From Lysobacter sp. (GTDB taxonomy: Bacteria > Pseudomonadota > Gammaproteobacteria > Xanthomonadales > Xanthomonadaceae): a DNA stretch of 64,000 bases. Below are positions 54,005 to 63,483 of the stretch, piece by piece. Where the stretch lies: contig SSGH01000006.1 of NCBI GenBank assembly GCA_008015835.1, positions 124,001 to 188,000 of the forward strand, read 5' to 3'. Made by a program: the position numbers and the translations under genes. A model generated the notes under the pieces. The model was not told the origin of the DNA. It saw only the letters and a list, made by a program, of their open reading frames with translations, and searched no databases. How positions within the stretch are numbered: position 1 is the stretch's first letter; each line of letters opens with the position of its first letter.

Positions 54005-55509
54005 GCGAAATACCGCGCGTTGATCGCGAAGTGCGTCGCGATGCTGGCCGCATAGCCGAGCGCGATCGCCCAGGTCCACTTCAAATGGCTGAAGAACGTG
54101 TATTGCCCGCGCGCCTGCCCCATCAACGCGACGCCCGCGGCCGAGCCGATCGACAACAGACTGCCGCCGACGCCCGCGGTGAGCGTGACCAGCAGCCACT
54201 GTCCGACGCTCATCTCGGGATTCATCTGCAGCACCGCGACCATCATCGGGATGTTGTCGAGCACCGACGAAATCAGACCGATCAGGATGTTCGCGCGGGT
54301 CGGGCCGAGTTCGCCGTAGAACCACTGCGAACCGAGCGCGAGATAACCGCAAAAACCCAACGCGCCGACGCACATGATCACGCCGAAGAAAAACAGCAGC
54401 GTGTCCCATTCGGCGCGCGCGACCTGTTCGTAGCTGTCGAATGCATCGATATCGCCCGGCGCGCCTTGACGGTCGAACTCTTCCGCCTCCACGCGCAGCG
54501 CGGTGCGCGACAGCCGCCAACCGTAGAGCTTCAACAGCGCGAGACCGGTCATCATGCCCATGAACGGCGGCAGATGCAGGAACTGATGGAAGCCCACGGC
54601 CAAGAGGATCGTGATGACGAACAGCGCGACGATGGTCGTCGCGCCGCGCTTCATCGTCGCCGTCTCCTGCCGCGGCGGCGGCGCGCCCTTGGGCAAGGCC
54701 ACGTGCATGCATAGCGCCGGCACGCACCAATTCACCAACGACGGCAGAAACAGCGCGAAAAACGCGCCGAATTCGACCAAACCGCGCTGCCACACCATCA
54801 GCGTGGTGATGTCCCCGAACGGACTGAACGCGCCGCCCGCGTTGGCGGCGACCACGATATTGATGCAGGCTATCGCCACGAACTTCGGTTCGTCGCGCCC
54901 GACCGCCAGTACCACCGCGCACATGACCAGCGCGGTGGTGAGATTGTCGATCAGCGGCGATAGGCAGAACGCGGCGAGCCCGGTCGCCCAGAACAGCGCG
55001 CGATAACTCAAGGCGCGACGCGTCAGCCGCGCGCGTAAGGCTTCGAACAGGCCGCGCTCGCTCATCGCGTTGACGTAGGTCATCGCCGCGAGCAAGAACA
55101 GCAGCAGTTCCCCGAATTCCAGTAAATAATCGCGAACCGCGCGATGCGCGAGCTCGGCTTGGCCCTGGGTCGAAGACACGAGCGCCAGCAATGCCCAAAT
55201 CGCGCCCGCCGCGAGCATCACCGGCTGCGATTTGCGCAGATGCGTGTATTCCTCGACGATCACCAGCGCATACGCCGACACGAACAGCGCGACCGCCGCG
55301 TACCCGGCCCAATGCGCGGTCAAATCGAGCCCCGCTTCGGATGCGTAAGCGGACGGCGCGAACGCGAGCGCCGCCAACGCGGCCCTCAGCGCAGCGACTT
55401 TGCCGCGTGGGCGGACACGATGCGCGCCGGAACCATGCGCGCGCGCGGCGCGCGACGCGCCGACGCGCGTCGCCGTCGTCTCGCGCATCGCGAAAAGGCC
55501 CTGCGTCAT
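54001..55509 (-). CDS. nhaD: NhaD-type Na+/H+ antiporter
   Basis: 502 residues from the ATG at 55509, with GGGAG nine bases before it; a later ATG at 55488 lacks a site. About twelve membrane segments. Family motifs: IVEEYTHLRKSQPVM, CLSPLIDNLTTALVM, NIVVAANAGGAFSPFGDITTLMVW and SSVLDNIPMMVAVLQMNPE, with the paired Asp of the transport core. It expels Na+ at alkaline pH. Operon with the SDR gene, and part of a run of three antiporters. Confidence 0.92.
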   Translation of the reverse strand: MTQGLFAMRETTATRVGASRAARAHGSGAHRVRPRGKVAALRAALAALAFAPSAYASEAGLDLTAHWAGYAAVALFVSAYALVIVEEYTHLRKSQPVMLAAGAIWALLALVSSTQGQAELAHRAVRDYLLEFGELLLFLLAAMTYVNAMSERGLFEALRARLTRRALSYRALFWATGLAAFCLSPLIDNLTTALVMCAVVLAVGRDEPKFVAIACINIVVAANAGGAFSPFGDITTLMVWQRGLVEFGAFFALFLPSLVNWCVPALCMHVALPKGAPPPRQETATMKRGATTIVALFVITILLAVGFHQFLHLPPFMGMMTGLALLKLYGWRLSRTALRVEAEEFDRQGAPGDIDAFDSYEQVARAEWDTLLFFFGVIMCVGALGFCGYLALGSQWFYGELGPTRANILIGLISSVLDNIPMMVAVLQMNPEMSVGQWLLVTLTAGVGGSLLSIGSAAGVALMGQARGQYTFFSHLKWTWAIALGYAASIATHFAINARYFA

Positions 55510-55581
55510 CGGCCGAACTCCCGTCTCGTCGAGCGATGCAGTGTAGCGGCGCACGGCGCGTTTGGGACGCGCGCGTTACGC

Positions 55582-56841
55582 TCAGCGCGCGGCCGGAGCA
55601 TCCGAAGACGCCGACGCGCGCGGCAGCGCGACCCGCAGCCACAGATAGCCCGCCACCGCGGCGATCACCGATGCGCTCAACACGCCCAACACGCTGGCGC
55701 GCGCCAAGGCCGGATCCTGTTCGAACGCCAGCGACGCGATGAACAGACTCATGGTGAAACCGATGCCGCACAGCAGGCCCAAGCCGACGATCGATTTGAA
55801 CGAGAGTTGGTCGTCGAACCGCGCCCAACCGGCGACGTGCGCGAGCAGCGCCGCCGACACCACGCCGATCGGTTTGCCCAGCACCAACCCCAGCGCGATG
55901 CCGAGCGGCACCGGCGCCAACGCATCGGACAAGCGCATGCCGGCGAGCGACAACCCCGCGTTCGCGAACGCGAACACCGGCAGAATGCCGTACGCCACCC
56001 AGCGATGCAGCGCATGCTCCAAATGCTCCAACGGCGAGTGCTCCACTTCGTCGTCGATGTCGTTATGCCGATCGACGTGCGGGATCATCATCCCGGTGGC
56101 GACGCCCGCCAGCGTCGCATGCACGCCGGATTTGAGCACGAACACCCACATCACGGCGCCGAGCAGCAGATACGGCGTCAAGGCGCGCACGCCCAGCCGA
56201 TTCATCGCGAACATGATCGCCAATGCGATGCCGGCGCCGGTCAACGCCATCGTGGACAATTCGCTGGTGTAGAACACCGCGATGATGACGATCGCGGCCA
56301 AATCGTCGAGCACGGCGATGGTGGAGAGCAGCAGCTTCATCGCGATCGGCGCGCGCGAGCCCAGCAGCGACAGAATGCCGAGCGCGAACGCGATGTCGGT
56401 GGCCGCGGGAATCGCCCAGCCGCGCATCGCCGCCGCGTCGCCGCGGTTGATCGCGGCGTAGATCAGCGCCGGAGCGGCGACGCCGGCCGCGGCGCACAGC
56501 AGCGGCTGCACGAGCTGCGCGCGGCTGGACAATTGGCCGCTCAGCACTTCGCGCTTGATCTCCAGCGCGACCAACAGGAAGAAAATCGCCATCAAGCCGT
56601 CGTTGATCCACAGCAGCAGCGGCTTGGCCAGATCGAGCGCGCCGACGCGCACCTGCACGGGCAATCCGCGGAACTGCTCGTACAGCGCGTCCCACGGCGA
56701 ATTCGCCAGCAGCATCGCCAGCACCGCCGCGCCGATCAGCAGGATGCCGCCAGCCGCTTCCATTCGGAAGAAGTCCTGCAGCGCGCGCGCGGCGCGCGCG
56801 CCGATGCCGGGAAAAGAAGGAGAAGGCGGGGATGTCGTCAT
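55582..56841 (-). CDS. nhaA: NhaA-type Na+/H+ antiporter
   Basis: 419 residues, twelve membrane segments. LLLWINDGLMAIFFLLVALEIKRE, the WAIPAATDIAFALGILSLLG segment and the ion-binding Asp pair in STIAVLDDLAAIVIIA match E. coli NhaA Asp163/Asp164. It exchanges 2 H+ for 1 Na+. A run of acidic and His residues (HNDIDDEVEHSPLEHLEH) lies in a cytoplasmic loop. The next gene downstream is nhaD on the same strand, 72 bp away. Confidence 0.95.
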   Translation of the reverse strand: MTTSPPSPSFPGIGARAARALQDFFRMEAAGGILLIGAAVLAMLLANSPWDALYEQFRGLPVQVRVGALDLAKPLLLWINDGLMAIFFLLVALEIKREVLSGQLSSRAQLVQPLLCAAAGVAAPALIYAAINRGDAAAMRGWAIPAATDIAFALGILSLLGSRAPIAMKLLLSTIAVLDDLAAIVIIAVFYTSELSTMALTGAGIALAIMFAMNRLGVRALTPYLLLGAVMWVFVLKSGVHATLAGVATGMMIPHVDRHNDIDDEVEHSPLEHLEHALHRWVAYGILPVFAFANAGLSLAGMRLSDALAPVPLGIALGLVLGKPIGVVSAALLAHVAGWARFDDQLSFKSIVGLGLLCGIGFTMSLFIASLAFEQDPALARASVLGVLSASVIAAVAGYLWLRVALPRASASSDAPAAR

Positions 56842-56954
56842 CGCGTGGTGATCGTCTCGGAAAGCGGGCGCGTCGAGGCCTACGGCGGCGTTCTTCGGCT
56901 CGATTGCGATCGTCGTCCGCGCATTGCGCTGCGCGGACGCGGGAGGCTAGCGCA

Positions 56955-57899
56955 TCAGCCTATCAACGCGAATTCGAACGCGAGCCAAGCGACGAGCGCG
57001 AGCACCAGCACCGCGCCTTCGCCGCGACTGATGTGCAGATCGCGGCGAAGCATCGGGTACAGCAACAGGCTGAACGCGAGCGCGGCCGGCAATTCGAAGC
57101 GCACGAACGACGCGGGAATCGGCAGATCGCGCAGCGCGGCCATGCCGCCGAGGATCGCGAGCAGGTTGAACAGACTCGACCCGACGACGTGACCGGCGAC
57201 GATGTCGCCCTGTCCGCGGCGCGCGGCGATGGCGGCGGTGACGACTTCCGGCAAGGCGGTGCCGATCGCGACGATGGTCAAGCCCGTGAGCAGCGGCGTC
57301 ATGCCCAGCGCTTGCCCCAACACGGGCGCGTGCTTCACCACGTAATACGCGCCGTAGTACAGCGCCACCGCGCCGATCGCGAAGCGCAGCGCATTGCGAC
57401 CGAGGCCGTCGTTGGTCGACTCGTACTCGGCCAATTCTTGCTTGACCTCGGGGCTTTCGCTGCGGCTGCGCATCATCGCGAACGCCACCACGGCGACGAA
57501 CGCGACGAGGAACACGATGCCTTCGATCCGCGAGAGCACGCCGTCGTAGCCCAATGCGACGGTCGCGATGGTGCCGACCATCAAGCACAGCAGCAGCGGC
57601 GACAGCGCGCGCCAGCGGATCGTCAGCGGCGCCACCAGCGCCGCGACGCCGAGAGTCAGGCCGAAATTGACGATGTTGCTGCCCACCGCATTGCCGAGCG
57701 CGAGATTCTGGCTGCCGGTGAAGTACGCGCGCGTGTTGACCGCGAGTTCGGGAATGGAGGTGGCGAAGGCGACCAGGAACATGCCGGTCGCGAACGGCGA
57801 GAGTTTGAAGCGCTGCGCCAGTCCCGACGCGGCTTTCACGATCGAATCGCCGCCGAGCAGCAGCAACAGCAAACCGAACAGCAGACTGAGCGTCGTCAT
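56955..57899 (-). CDS. Calcium/sodium antiporter (CaxA/YrbG-like)
   Basis: 314 residues, ten membrane segments in two inverted halves. Each half has its alpha repeat: ATSIPELAVNTRAYF ... GNAVGSNIVN and GTALPEVVTAAIAARRG ... GHVVGSSLFN. K+-independent CaCA family. Followed by nhaA after 113 bp on the same strand. Confidence 0.93.
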   Translation of the reverse strand: MTTLSLLFGLLLLLLGGDSIVKAASGLAQRFKLSPFATGMFLVAFATSIPELAVNTRAYFTGSQNLALGNAVGSNIVNFGLTLGVAALVAPLTIRWRALSPLLLCLMVGTIATVALGYDGVLSRIEGIVFLVAFVAVVAFAMMRSRSESPEVKQELAEYESTNDGLGRNALRFAIGAVALYYGAYYVVKHAPVLGQALGMTPLLTGLTIVAIGTALPEVVTAAIAARRGQGDIVAGHVVGSSLFNLLAILGGMAALRDLPIPASFVRFELPAALAFSLLLYPMLRRDLHISRGEGAVLVLALVAWLAFEFALIG

Positions 57900-57955
57900 C
57901 TCGCCACCTCATCCGTCGCGCCGCGCGGCGCCGATGCGGTGGATTCTATGTCAGC

Positions 57956-57978
57956 GCGCCGGGCTTGGCACCCGGCGC
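57956..57978 (-). terminator. Hairpin after hmgA
   Basis: GCGCCGGG-CTTGGCA-CCCGGCGC, 8-bp perfect stem between the hmgA stop and the antiporter gene. No T run. Confidence 0.5.
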
Positions 57979-58004
57979 ACGGCGACGCGGGCCGAGGCCG
58001 GCGC

Positions 58005-59312
58005 TCAGCCCTTCGCGAAATGCCGCTGCAGGCCCGCCCAGCAGCGCGGGTAATCGCGCTGGCGGTGCGCCGCCGACACGGCCTGCGCGGTCGGGCGAAT
58101 CACGGCGCGGCTTTCGAACATGAAGGCCATCGTGCCCTCGATGTAATCGGGCTTGGACGTGTCGGCGTTGGTGGCCTTCTCGAACGTCGCCGCATCCGGG
58201 CCGTGGCCGGTCATGCAGTTGTGCAAGGAGCAACCGCCCGGCGCGAAACCGTCGGCTTTGGCGTCGTACACGCCGTGCACCAAGCCCATGAACTCGCTGG
58301 CGATGTTGCGATGAAACCACGGCGGGCGGAAGGTGTCGCGCATCGCCAAAATGCGCGGCGGGAAGATCACGAAATCCAAATTGCCCACGCCCGGCGAATC
58401 CGTCGGCGAGGTCAGCACCAGGAAGATGCTGGGATCGGGATGGTCGTAGCTGATCGAGCCGATGGTGTTGAAGCGGCGCAGATCGTATTTGTACGGCGCG
58501 TGGTTGCCGTGCCAGCCGACCACGTCGAGCGGCGAATGATCGAGGCTCGCGCGCCACAGATGGCCTTGGAATTTCGCGATCAACTCGAAGTCGTCTTCGA
58601 GATCCTCGTAGGCCGCGTTCGGCGTGAGGAAATCGCGCGGATTGGCGAGGCCGTTGCTGCCGATCGGCCCGAGGTCCGGGATGCGCAAGAACGCGCCGAA
58701 GTTCTCGCACACGTAACCGCGCGCGACGCCGTCGGGAAGCGAGACGCGGAAACGAATACCACGCGGAATCACCGCGATCTCCTGCGGTTCGATCTCGAGC
58801 ACGCCCAGTTCGGTGTCGATCTTGAGCCGGCCTTGCTGCGGCACGATCAGCATTTCGCCGTCCGCGTTGTAGAAATAGCGACCGTCCATATCGCGATTGG
58901 CGGCATACAGATGCACGCCGATGCCGCCCGCGGCCGCAGGCGACCCGTTGCCGGCCATCGTGAATAAGCCGTCCACGAAATCGACGCGCGCCGCGCTGGC
59001 GTCGGTGCCCGGCATCGGCAGCGGGCTCCAGCGCAATTGATCCGGCGTGACCGGGCCGGCGCCGAAATCGTTGTGGAATTCCGGCTGCGCATACGGCATG
59101 AATTCGCCGTGCATCACGCCGGGACGGATGCGGTACATCCAGGTGCGTCGATTCTGATGCCGCGGCGCGGTGAACGCGGTGCCGTTGATTTGCTCCGCGT
59201 ACAGCCCGTGCGCGACGCGTTGCGGCGAATTGCGGCCTTCCGGCAGCGTACCCGCGAGCGCTTCGCTCGCGAATTCGTTGCCGAAGCCGGATTGGTAGCC
59301 GTTCGATTTCAT
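58005..59312 (-). CDS. hmgA: Homogentisate 1,2-dioxygenase
   Basis: 435 residues. It opens the ring of homogentisate to maleylacetoacetate with Fe(II) and O2, in tyrosine breakdown. The metal ligands are His334 and Glu340 ([13 protein letters not shown]) and His370 (CMTGHGPD), one residue away from the human numbering. [10 protein letters not shown] at the start and FCV-like [12 protein letters not shown] are conserved. The ATG at 59312 has a GAGGGG site. Downstream of hppD on the same strand with an inverted repeat between. Confidence 0.96.
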   Translation of the reverse strand: MKSNGYQSGFGNEFASEALAGTLPEGRNSPQRVAHGLYAEQINGTAFTAPRHQNRRTWMYRIRPGVMHGEFMPYAQPEFHNDFGAGPVTPDQLRWSPLPMPGTDASAARVDFVDGLFTMAGNGSPAAAGGIGVHLYAANRDMDGRYFYNADGEMLIVPQQGRLKIDTELGVLEIEPQEIAVIPRGIRFRVSLPDGVARGYVCENFGAFLRIPDLGPIGSNGLANPRDFLTPNAAYEDLEDDFELIAKFQGHLWRASLDHSPLDVVGWHGNHAPYKYDLRRFNTIGSISYDHPDPSIFLVLTSPTDSPGVGNLDFVIFPPRILAMRDTFRPPWFHRNIASEFMGLVHGVYDAKADGFAPGGCSLHNCMTGHGPDAATFEKATNADTSKPDYIEGTMAFMFESRAVIRPTAQAVSAAHRQRDYPRCWAGLQRHFAKG

Positions 59313-59324
59313 ATCCAACCCCTC

Positions 59325-59396
59325 ATAGGGTGCGCCTAGGCGCAACGCATTGGCTGATGTGGCGTGAAGTGCTCGGTGCGCCTAGGCGCACCCTAT
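59325..59396. repeat. 72-bp element with perfect 20-bp inverted ends
   Basis: ATAGGGTGCGCCTAGGCGCA (59325-59344) and its exact reverse complement (59377-59396). Each arm contains the self-complementary TGCGCCTAGGCGCA. It sits in the 96-bp gap between hppD and hmgA. Confidence 0.93.
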
Positions 59397-59408
59397 TCGA
59401 TCGCGACT

Positions 59409-60497
59409 TCACAGCACCCCGCGGCGCATCTGGTCGCGTTCGATGCTCTCGAACAGCGCCTTGAAATTGCCCTCGCCGAAGCCTTCGTTGCCCTTGCGCT
59501 GGATGATCTCGAAGAAGATCGGCCCGATCGCGTTCTGAGTGAAGATCTGCAGCAACTTGCGCTGCGAATCGCCCGGATCGGCGTCGATGAGGATTTTGTT
59601 CTTCGCCAGCCGCGGCAGATCTTCGCCGTGGCCCGGCACGCGCTGATCCACCACTTCGAAATAGGTCTCCGGCGTGTCGAGGAATTGGATGCCGTTGGCG
59701 CGCATCGCCTCCACCGTTTCGTAGATATCGTCGGTGAAGCAGGCGATGTGCTGAATGCCTTCGCCGTTGTACTGCTGCAGATATTCGTTGATCTGCGATT
59801 TCGGGTCGGAGGATTCGTTGAGCGGAATGCGCACGATGCCGTCCGGCGCGGTCATCGCTTTCGACAGCAGGCCGGTCTTCGCGCCCTTGATATCGAAGTA
59901 GCGGATTTCGCGGAAGTTGAACAGGCGCTCGTAATAGTCCGACCACTTCGCCATGTTGCCGAAATAGAGGTTATGGGTGAGGTGATCGATGAAGGTCAGG
60001 CCCAAACCCTTCGGCATCATCTCCGCGCCCGGCAGCCATTCGTAATCGGGGTCGTGGATCGTGCCTTTGTCGTCGTAGCGATCGACGATGTACAGCATGC
60101 AGCCGCCGATGCCTTCGATCACCGGCGCGGCCACGGCCTTGGTCAGTTCGAGGGGACCGATCGGCGTGGCGCCGTTCTTCAGCGCCTGCACGCGCACCCA
60201 TTCGGCCAATTTATTGACGCGGATCGCGAAGCCGCAGGCGCAGGGGCCGTGCTTGGCCGCGAAATCGGCGGCGAAGGAATCGGGATCTTCGTTGATCAGA
60301 AACGTGCAATCGCCTTGGCGATAGGTGCTGATCGCGCGGGTCTTGTGGCGCGCGACCTTCACGAAGCCCAGACGACGGAAATAGTCGTGCAATTGTTCGG
60401 CATGACCGGCCGGGGCGGCGAATTCGACGAACTCGAAGCCGTCGATCCCCATCGGGTTCTCGAAGGTGACCAACGACGATGCGGGCTGTGCGCTCAT
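59409..60497 (-). CDS. hppD: 4-Hydroxyphenylpyruvate dioxygenase
   Basis: 362 residues. It converts 4-hydroxyphenylpyruvate to homogentisate. Iron ligands His172 (IDHLTHNLYFG), His250 (GEGIQHIACFTDD) and Glu330 (GPIFFEIIQRKG). NPMGIDGFEFVEFA at the start is typical. The ATG at 60497 follows AGGAG. First gene of the tyrosine-degradation pair, divergent from the MarR gene with an operator-like palindrome between. Confidence 0.97.
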   Translation of the reverse strand: MSAQPASSLVTFENPMGIDGFEFVEFAAPAGHAEQLHDYFRRLGFVKVARHKTRAISTYRQGDCTFLINEDPDSFAADFAAKHGPCACGFAIRVNKLAEWVRVQALKNGATPIGPLELTKAVAAPVIEGIGGCMLYIVDRYDDKGTIHDPDYEWLPGAEMMPKGLGLTFIDHLTHNLYFGNMAKWSDYYERLFNFREIRYFDIKGAKTGLLSKAMTAPDGIVRIPLNESSDPKSQINEYLQQYNGEGIQHIACFTDDIYETVEAMRANGIQFLDTPETYFEVVDQRVPGHGEDLPRLAKNKILIDADPGDSQRKLLQIFTQNAIGPIFFEIIQRKGNEGFGEGNFKALFESIERDQMRRGVL

Positions 60498-60575
60498 GGC
60501 GGAACTCCTGAATGACGAGACCCGCAGCGCACGGCGCAACGCCGTGGCTTGCTTGGGCCGAGGCCGAGGAATATA

Positions 60576-60589
60576 GTTTCAGGTGAAAC
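60576..60589. promoter_or_regulatory. Palindromic operator between hppD and the MarR gene
   Basis: GTTTCAGGTGAAAC is a perfect palindrome in the 109-bp divergent promoter. Its AT-rich flanks (ATATA before, CAATTG after) fit a MarR-family binding site, probably for the adjacent regulator. Confidence 0.6.
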
Positions 60590-60606
60590 CAATTGCAAGC
60601 CACGCC

Positions 60607-61185
60607 ATGTCCGCCCGCGGCTCACACCCCTCCACCGCCCGCCTTTCCGCCGCCCGTTCGAGCGCCGCGCGCCAGAAAGCCGCGCCCGCCGAGACATCGC
60701 CGCAGAGCGCACGCCACGTCGCGCCGTCCGAGCATCGCGCGCTGGATCTCGAACGTTTTCTGCCGTATCGGCTGAGCGTGCTGTCCAATCGGGTCAGCCA
60801 GAGCATCGCCCAGGGCTACGCCGAGCGCTTCGGAATCGGCATCACCGAATGGCGCGTGATCGCGGTGCTGGGGCGCGATACCGAGCTGTCGGCCAACGAA
60901 GTGGCCGAGCGCACGGCGATGGATAAAGTCGCGGTGAGCCGCGCGGTGGCGCGCCTGTTGGAGCGCGGCTTGCTGCAGCGCGACACCCACGGCGACGACC
61001 GCCGACGTTCGGTCCTGGCGTTGAGCGAGGCCGGGTACGCCGTCTACGACGAGGTGGTGCCCGTAGCGCGCGCCTACGAACAGCGCTTGCTCGCGCCGCT
61101 GGACGACGCCGAGCGCGCGATGCTGGACGGTTTACTGACGAAACTCGCGGCGGCGACGAAAACCTTAAGCGCCGACGACGCTTGA
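60607..61185 (+). CDS. MarR-family regulator of the homogentisate pathway
   Basis: 192 residues from the ATG at 60607; a GTG at 60583 falls inside the operator palindrome and is unlikely. A 45-residue basic Ala-rich N-terminal tail precedes a winged-helix MarR domain: ITEWRVIAVLGRDTELSANEVAERTAMDKVAVSRAVARLLERGLL and the wing DTHGDDRRRSVLALSEAG. Divergent to hppD; related regulators (HpdR/HmgR type) control this pathway by sensing an intermediate. Confidence 0.88.
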   Translation: MSARGSHPSTARLSAARSSAARQKAAPAETSPQSARHVAPSEHRALDLERFLPYRLSVLSNRVSQSIAQGYAERFGIGITEWRVIAVLGRDTELSANEVAERTAMDKVAVSRAVARLLERGLLQRDTHGDDRRRSVLALSEAGYAVYDEVVPVARAYEQRLLAPLDDAERAMLDGLLTKLAAATKTLSADDA

Positions 61186-61204
61186 CGCGTCGTGGTTCAG
61201 GGCC

Positions 61205-61636
61205 TTATCCCAACCAGCCGCGCTTTCGCGCGCGACGCGCGTACCAGACGAGAAAGATCGAGAAGACCAGCACCATCGCCGGCATCGCGAGCCCGCCGGG
61301 ACCGTACACGGCGTAGCTATCGACGATGAAGAACGCGTGGACCATCTGCACCACCACGCCGACGAACGACAGCGCCAAGACCGGCACCGCCAGCCGGCTG
61401 CGCAACAACAACATCAGGCATCCCGCCGCGCCGCCGAAGACCGCGACGGCGAACGCCGCGGTCGCCCAAGCCGAACGGGTCCGCAACAGCGCGCGCTGCG
61501 CCTCGGGCATCGCGCCCAGCGCCTCGGCGCTCATCGTCGCCTCCTGCACGTAGGCCATCACGCCCAGCAGATTCCACGCCAGCAGCAAACCCGAAACGAT
61601 CCAGAACCACTTAGACGGACGATGCGACGCCTGCAT
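61205..61636 (-). CDS. Small four-helix membrane protein
   Basis: 143 residues with four hydrophobic segments (about 11-29, 56-77, 81-103, 115-133) and a basic C-terminus (ARRARKRGWLG). One acidic helix after the first segment (MSAEALGAMPEAQRALL). Uncharacterised family. The MarR gene is convergent 19 bp away. Confidence 0.75.
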   Translation of the reverse strand: MQASHRPSKWFWIVSGLLLAWNLLGVMAYVQEATMSAEALGAMPEAQRALLRTRSAWATAAFAVAVFGGAAGCLMLLLRSRLAVPVLALSFVGVVVQMVHAFFIVDSYAVYGPGGLAMPAMVLVFSIFLVWYARRARKRGWLG

Positions 61637-61794
61637 GACACCCCCTCGACGTGATACCGATGCCCGGCGACGCGCCTCCCCGCGCGTCGCGGCGACCCAT
61701 CATACGCCGCCGGTTCCGGCGCGCGCGCATCGCTTCGAGGACGATCCGATCGCCCCCGACCCGTCAGCATCGGGCAGTCGAGGCCTCAAGCGAA

Positions 61795-61824
61795 CGCCGC
61801 GCCCGCGCGAACGCGGGCGCGGCG
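61795..61824 (-). terminator. Hairpin after the POT transporter
   Basis: CGCCGCGCCCGCG-CGAA-CGCGGGCGCGGCG, a perfect 13-bp stem with a tetraloop, six bases after the transporter stop. No T run. Confidence 0.6.
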
Positions 61825-61830
61825 ACGCGA

Positions 61831-63336
61831 TCACTTCACGCCGTGCATCAACTTCTGGATCAGCGGCGCGATCAAGAACAACAGCACGCCGAAACCGATC
61901 AACGACCAGAACCCGAAGGTGTAGCCGGACAGCGCCGATGCGGTGGTCATGCCGCCCTCGCCGCTGACGTGACCGGCGAAAATGCCCGACAAGTTGTTGC
62001 CGATGCCGGTCGACAGGAACCAACCGCCCATGCCGAAACCGACGAGACGCATCGGCGCGAGCTTGGTGACCATCGACAGCCCGATCGGCGACAGGCACAG
62101 CTCGCCGATGGATTGAATCCAGTACACCGCGAACAGCGTCCAGAACGGAATCTTCAGCGTCGCCGGATCGACCATCGACGACAGCGCGACCATCAGCAGC
62201 AGGAAGGCCAAGCCGTTGAACAGCAGACCCAGGCCGAATTTGCGCGGGATCGACGGGTTCCAGCGCCCCATCTTCACCCAGATCCAGGCGATGACCGGCG
62301 CGAGCAGGATGATCGCGACGGAGTTGACGCTTTGGAACCACGCGGTGGGGAACGTCCAGCCGCCCAAATCGCGATTGACGATGTTGTCGGCGAGGAAGGT
62401 GAACGAGCTGCCGGCTTGTTCGAAGAACATCCAGAACAGGATGTTGAACGCGAAGATGATCAGCATCGCGATGACTTTGTCGCGCGCCACCGGGCCGTTG
62501 CGGATACCTTCGATCAGCAGCATCACCGCGAGCAGCACGAACATCACGGTGAGGATGAGCTGCAGCGTCTGCGCGCCCAGCGCGAGCAGGAAGTACACCA
62601 CCGGCACCACGCAGGCCGCGCCGATCGCGACGATCGCGACGCGGGCGAGGCTTTCGCCGCCGACCGGCGGCGCGCCGATGCCTTTGAGCTGGCCGCGGCC
62701 GAGCCAGAACCAGAAGGTGCTGATCAGCATGCCGATGGCGGCGGCGATGAACACCACTTTGTAGGCCGGCATCGTCTCGGTGCCGAACACTTTCTCGGCG
62801 AGGATTTGGGTCAGGATCGGCGCGACGAACGCGCCGGCGTTGATGCCCATGTAGAAGATGGTGAACCCGGAGTCGCGGCGCTCGTCGCCTTGCGCGTAGA
62901 TCTTGCCGACGACGGTCGAGATGATCGGCTTGAACAGGCCGTTGCCGACGACGATGGTGGCGAGACCGAGTTTGAACACGTCCTGGTTGGGAATGCTCAC
63001 CAGGAACAAACCGATCGCCATGATCACCGCGCCGATCAGAATCGAACGCTGATACCCGATGTAGCGGTCGGCGACGTAACCGCCGAAGATCGCGCCGGCA
63101 TAGACCAAGGCGAGGTAGGAGCCGTAGATCAAACCGGCCGGGGCCTGACCGGACGCGTCGCCGTTATAGAACTGGGCGACGATGTAGAGCACCAAGGCCC
63201 AACGGATGCCGTAGAACGCGAAGCGTTCCCAGAATTCCGCCATGAACAGCATCCACAGCGGTTTGGGATGCCCCAAGACTTGTGCGAATTCGGGCAACGC
63301 GGTCGGTGAATCGGAAGAAGTCGTGGCTCCGCTCAT
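61831..63336 (-). CDS. POT/PTR2 family proton-coupled peptide transporter
   Basis: 501 residues, about fourteen membrane segments. Contains the POT signature EFWERFAFYGIRWAL (ExxERFxxY proton site), the PTR2 motif region FTIFYMGINAGAFVAP and the GIGNNLSGIFAG helix. Takes up di- and tripeptides with H+. The start at 63336 is followed by the usual short hydrophilic N-terminus. Single gene. Confidence 0.93.
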   Translation of the reverse strand: MSGATTSSDSPTALPEFAQVLGHPKPLWMLFMAEFWERFAFYGIRWALVLYIVAQFYNGDASGQAPAGLIYGSYLALVYAGAIFGGYVADRYIGYQRSILIGAVIMAIGLFLVSIPNQDVFKLGLATIVVGNGLFKPIISTVVGKIYAQGDERRDSGFTIFYMGINAGAFVAPILTQILAEKVFGTETMPAYKVVFIAAAIGMLISTFWFWLGRGQLKGIGAPPVGGESLARVAIVAIGAACVVPVVYFLLALGAQTLQLILTVMFVLLAVMLLIEGIRNGPVARDKVIAMLIIFAFNILFWMFFEQAGSSFTFLADNIVNRDLGGWTFPTAWFQSVNSVAIILLAPVIAWIWVKMGRWNPSIPRKFGLGLLFNGLAFLLLMVALSSMVDPATLKIPFWTLFAVYWIQSIGELCLSPIGLSMVTKLAPMRLVGFGMGGWFLSTGIGNNLSGIFAGHVSGEGGMTTASALSGYTFGFWSLIGFGVLLFLIAPLIQKLMHGVK

Positions 63337-63483
63337 GCGGGGTCTCTCTCTGGAAATAAAAGGGTTGCGCGAAGGCGTTCGAACCGTCGCACCGGGCGCT
63401 CGGTCGCGGGCGGAGGATGACCGACCCGCCGCGGGGCGTCAAACCGGGCGCGGCGCGTGGTGCGCCGCACCATCGACCGACGT

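Noticed and set aside
53138-55828. Single minus-strand frame of nearly 900 codons covering the SDR and nhaD genes
   Set aside because: The upstream two thirds are a shadow of nhaD in another frame; the SDR starts at its own ATG coupled to the nhaD stop.
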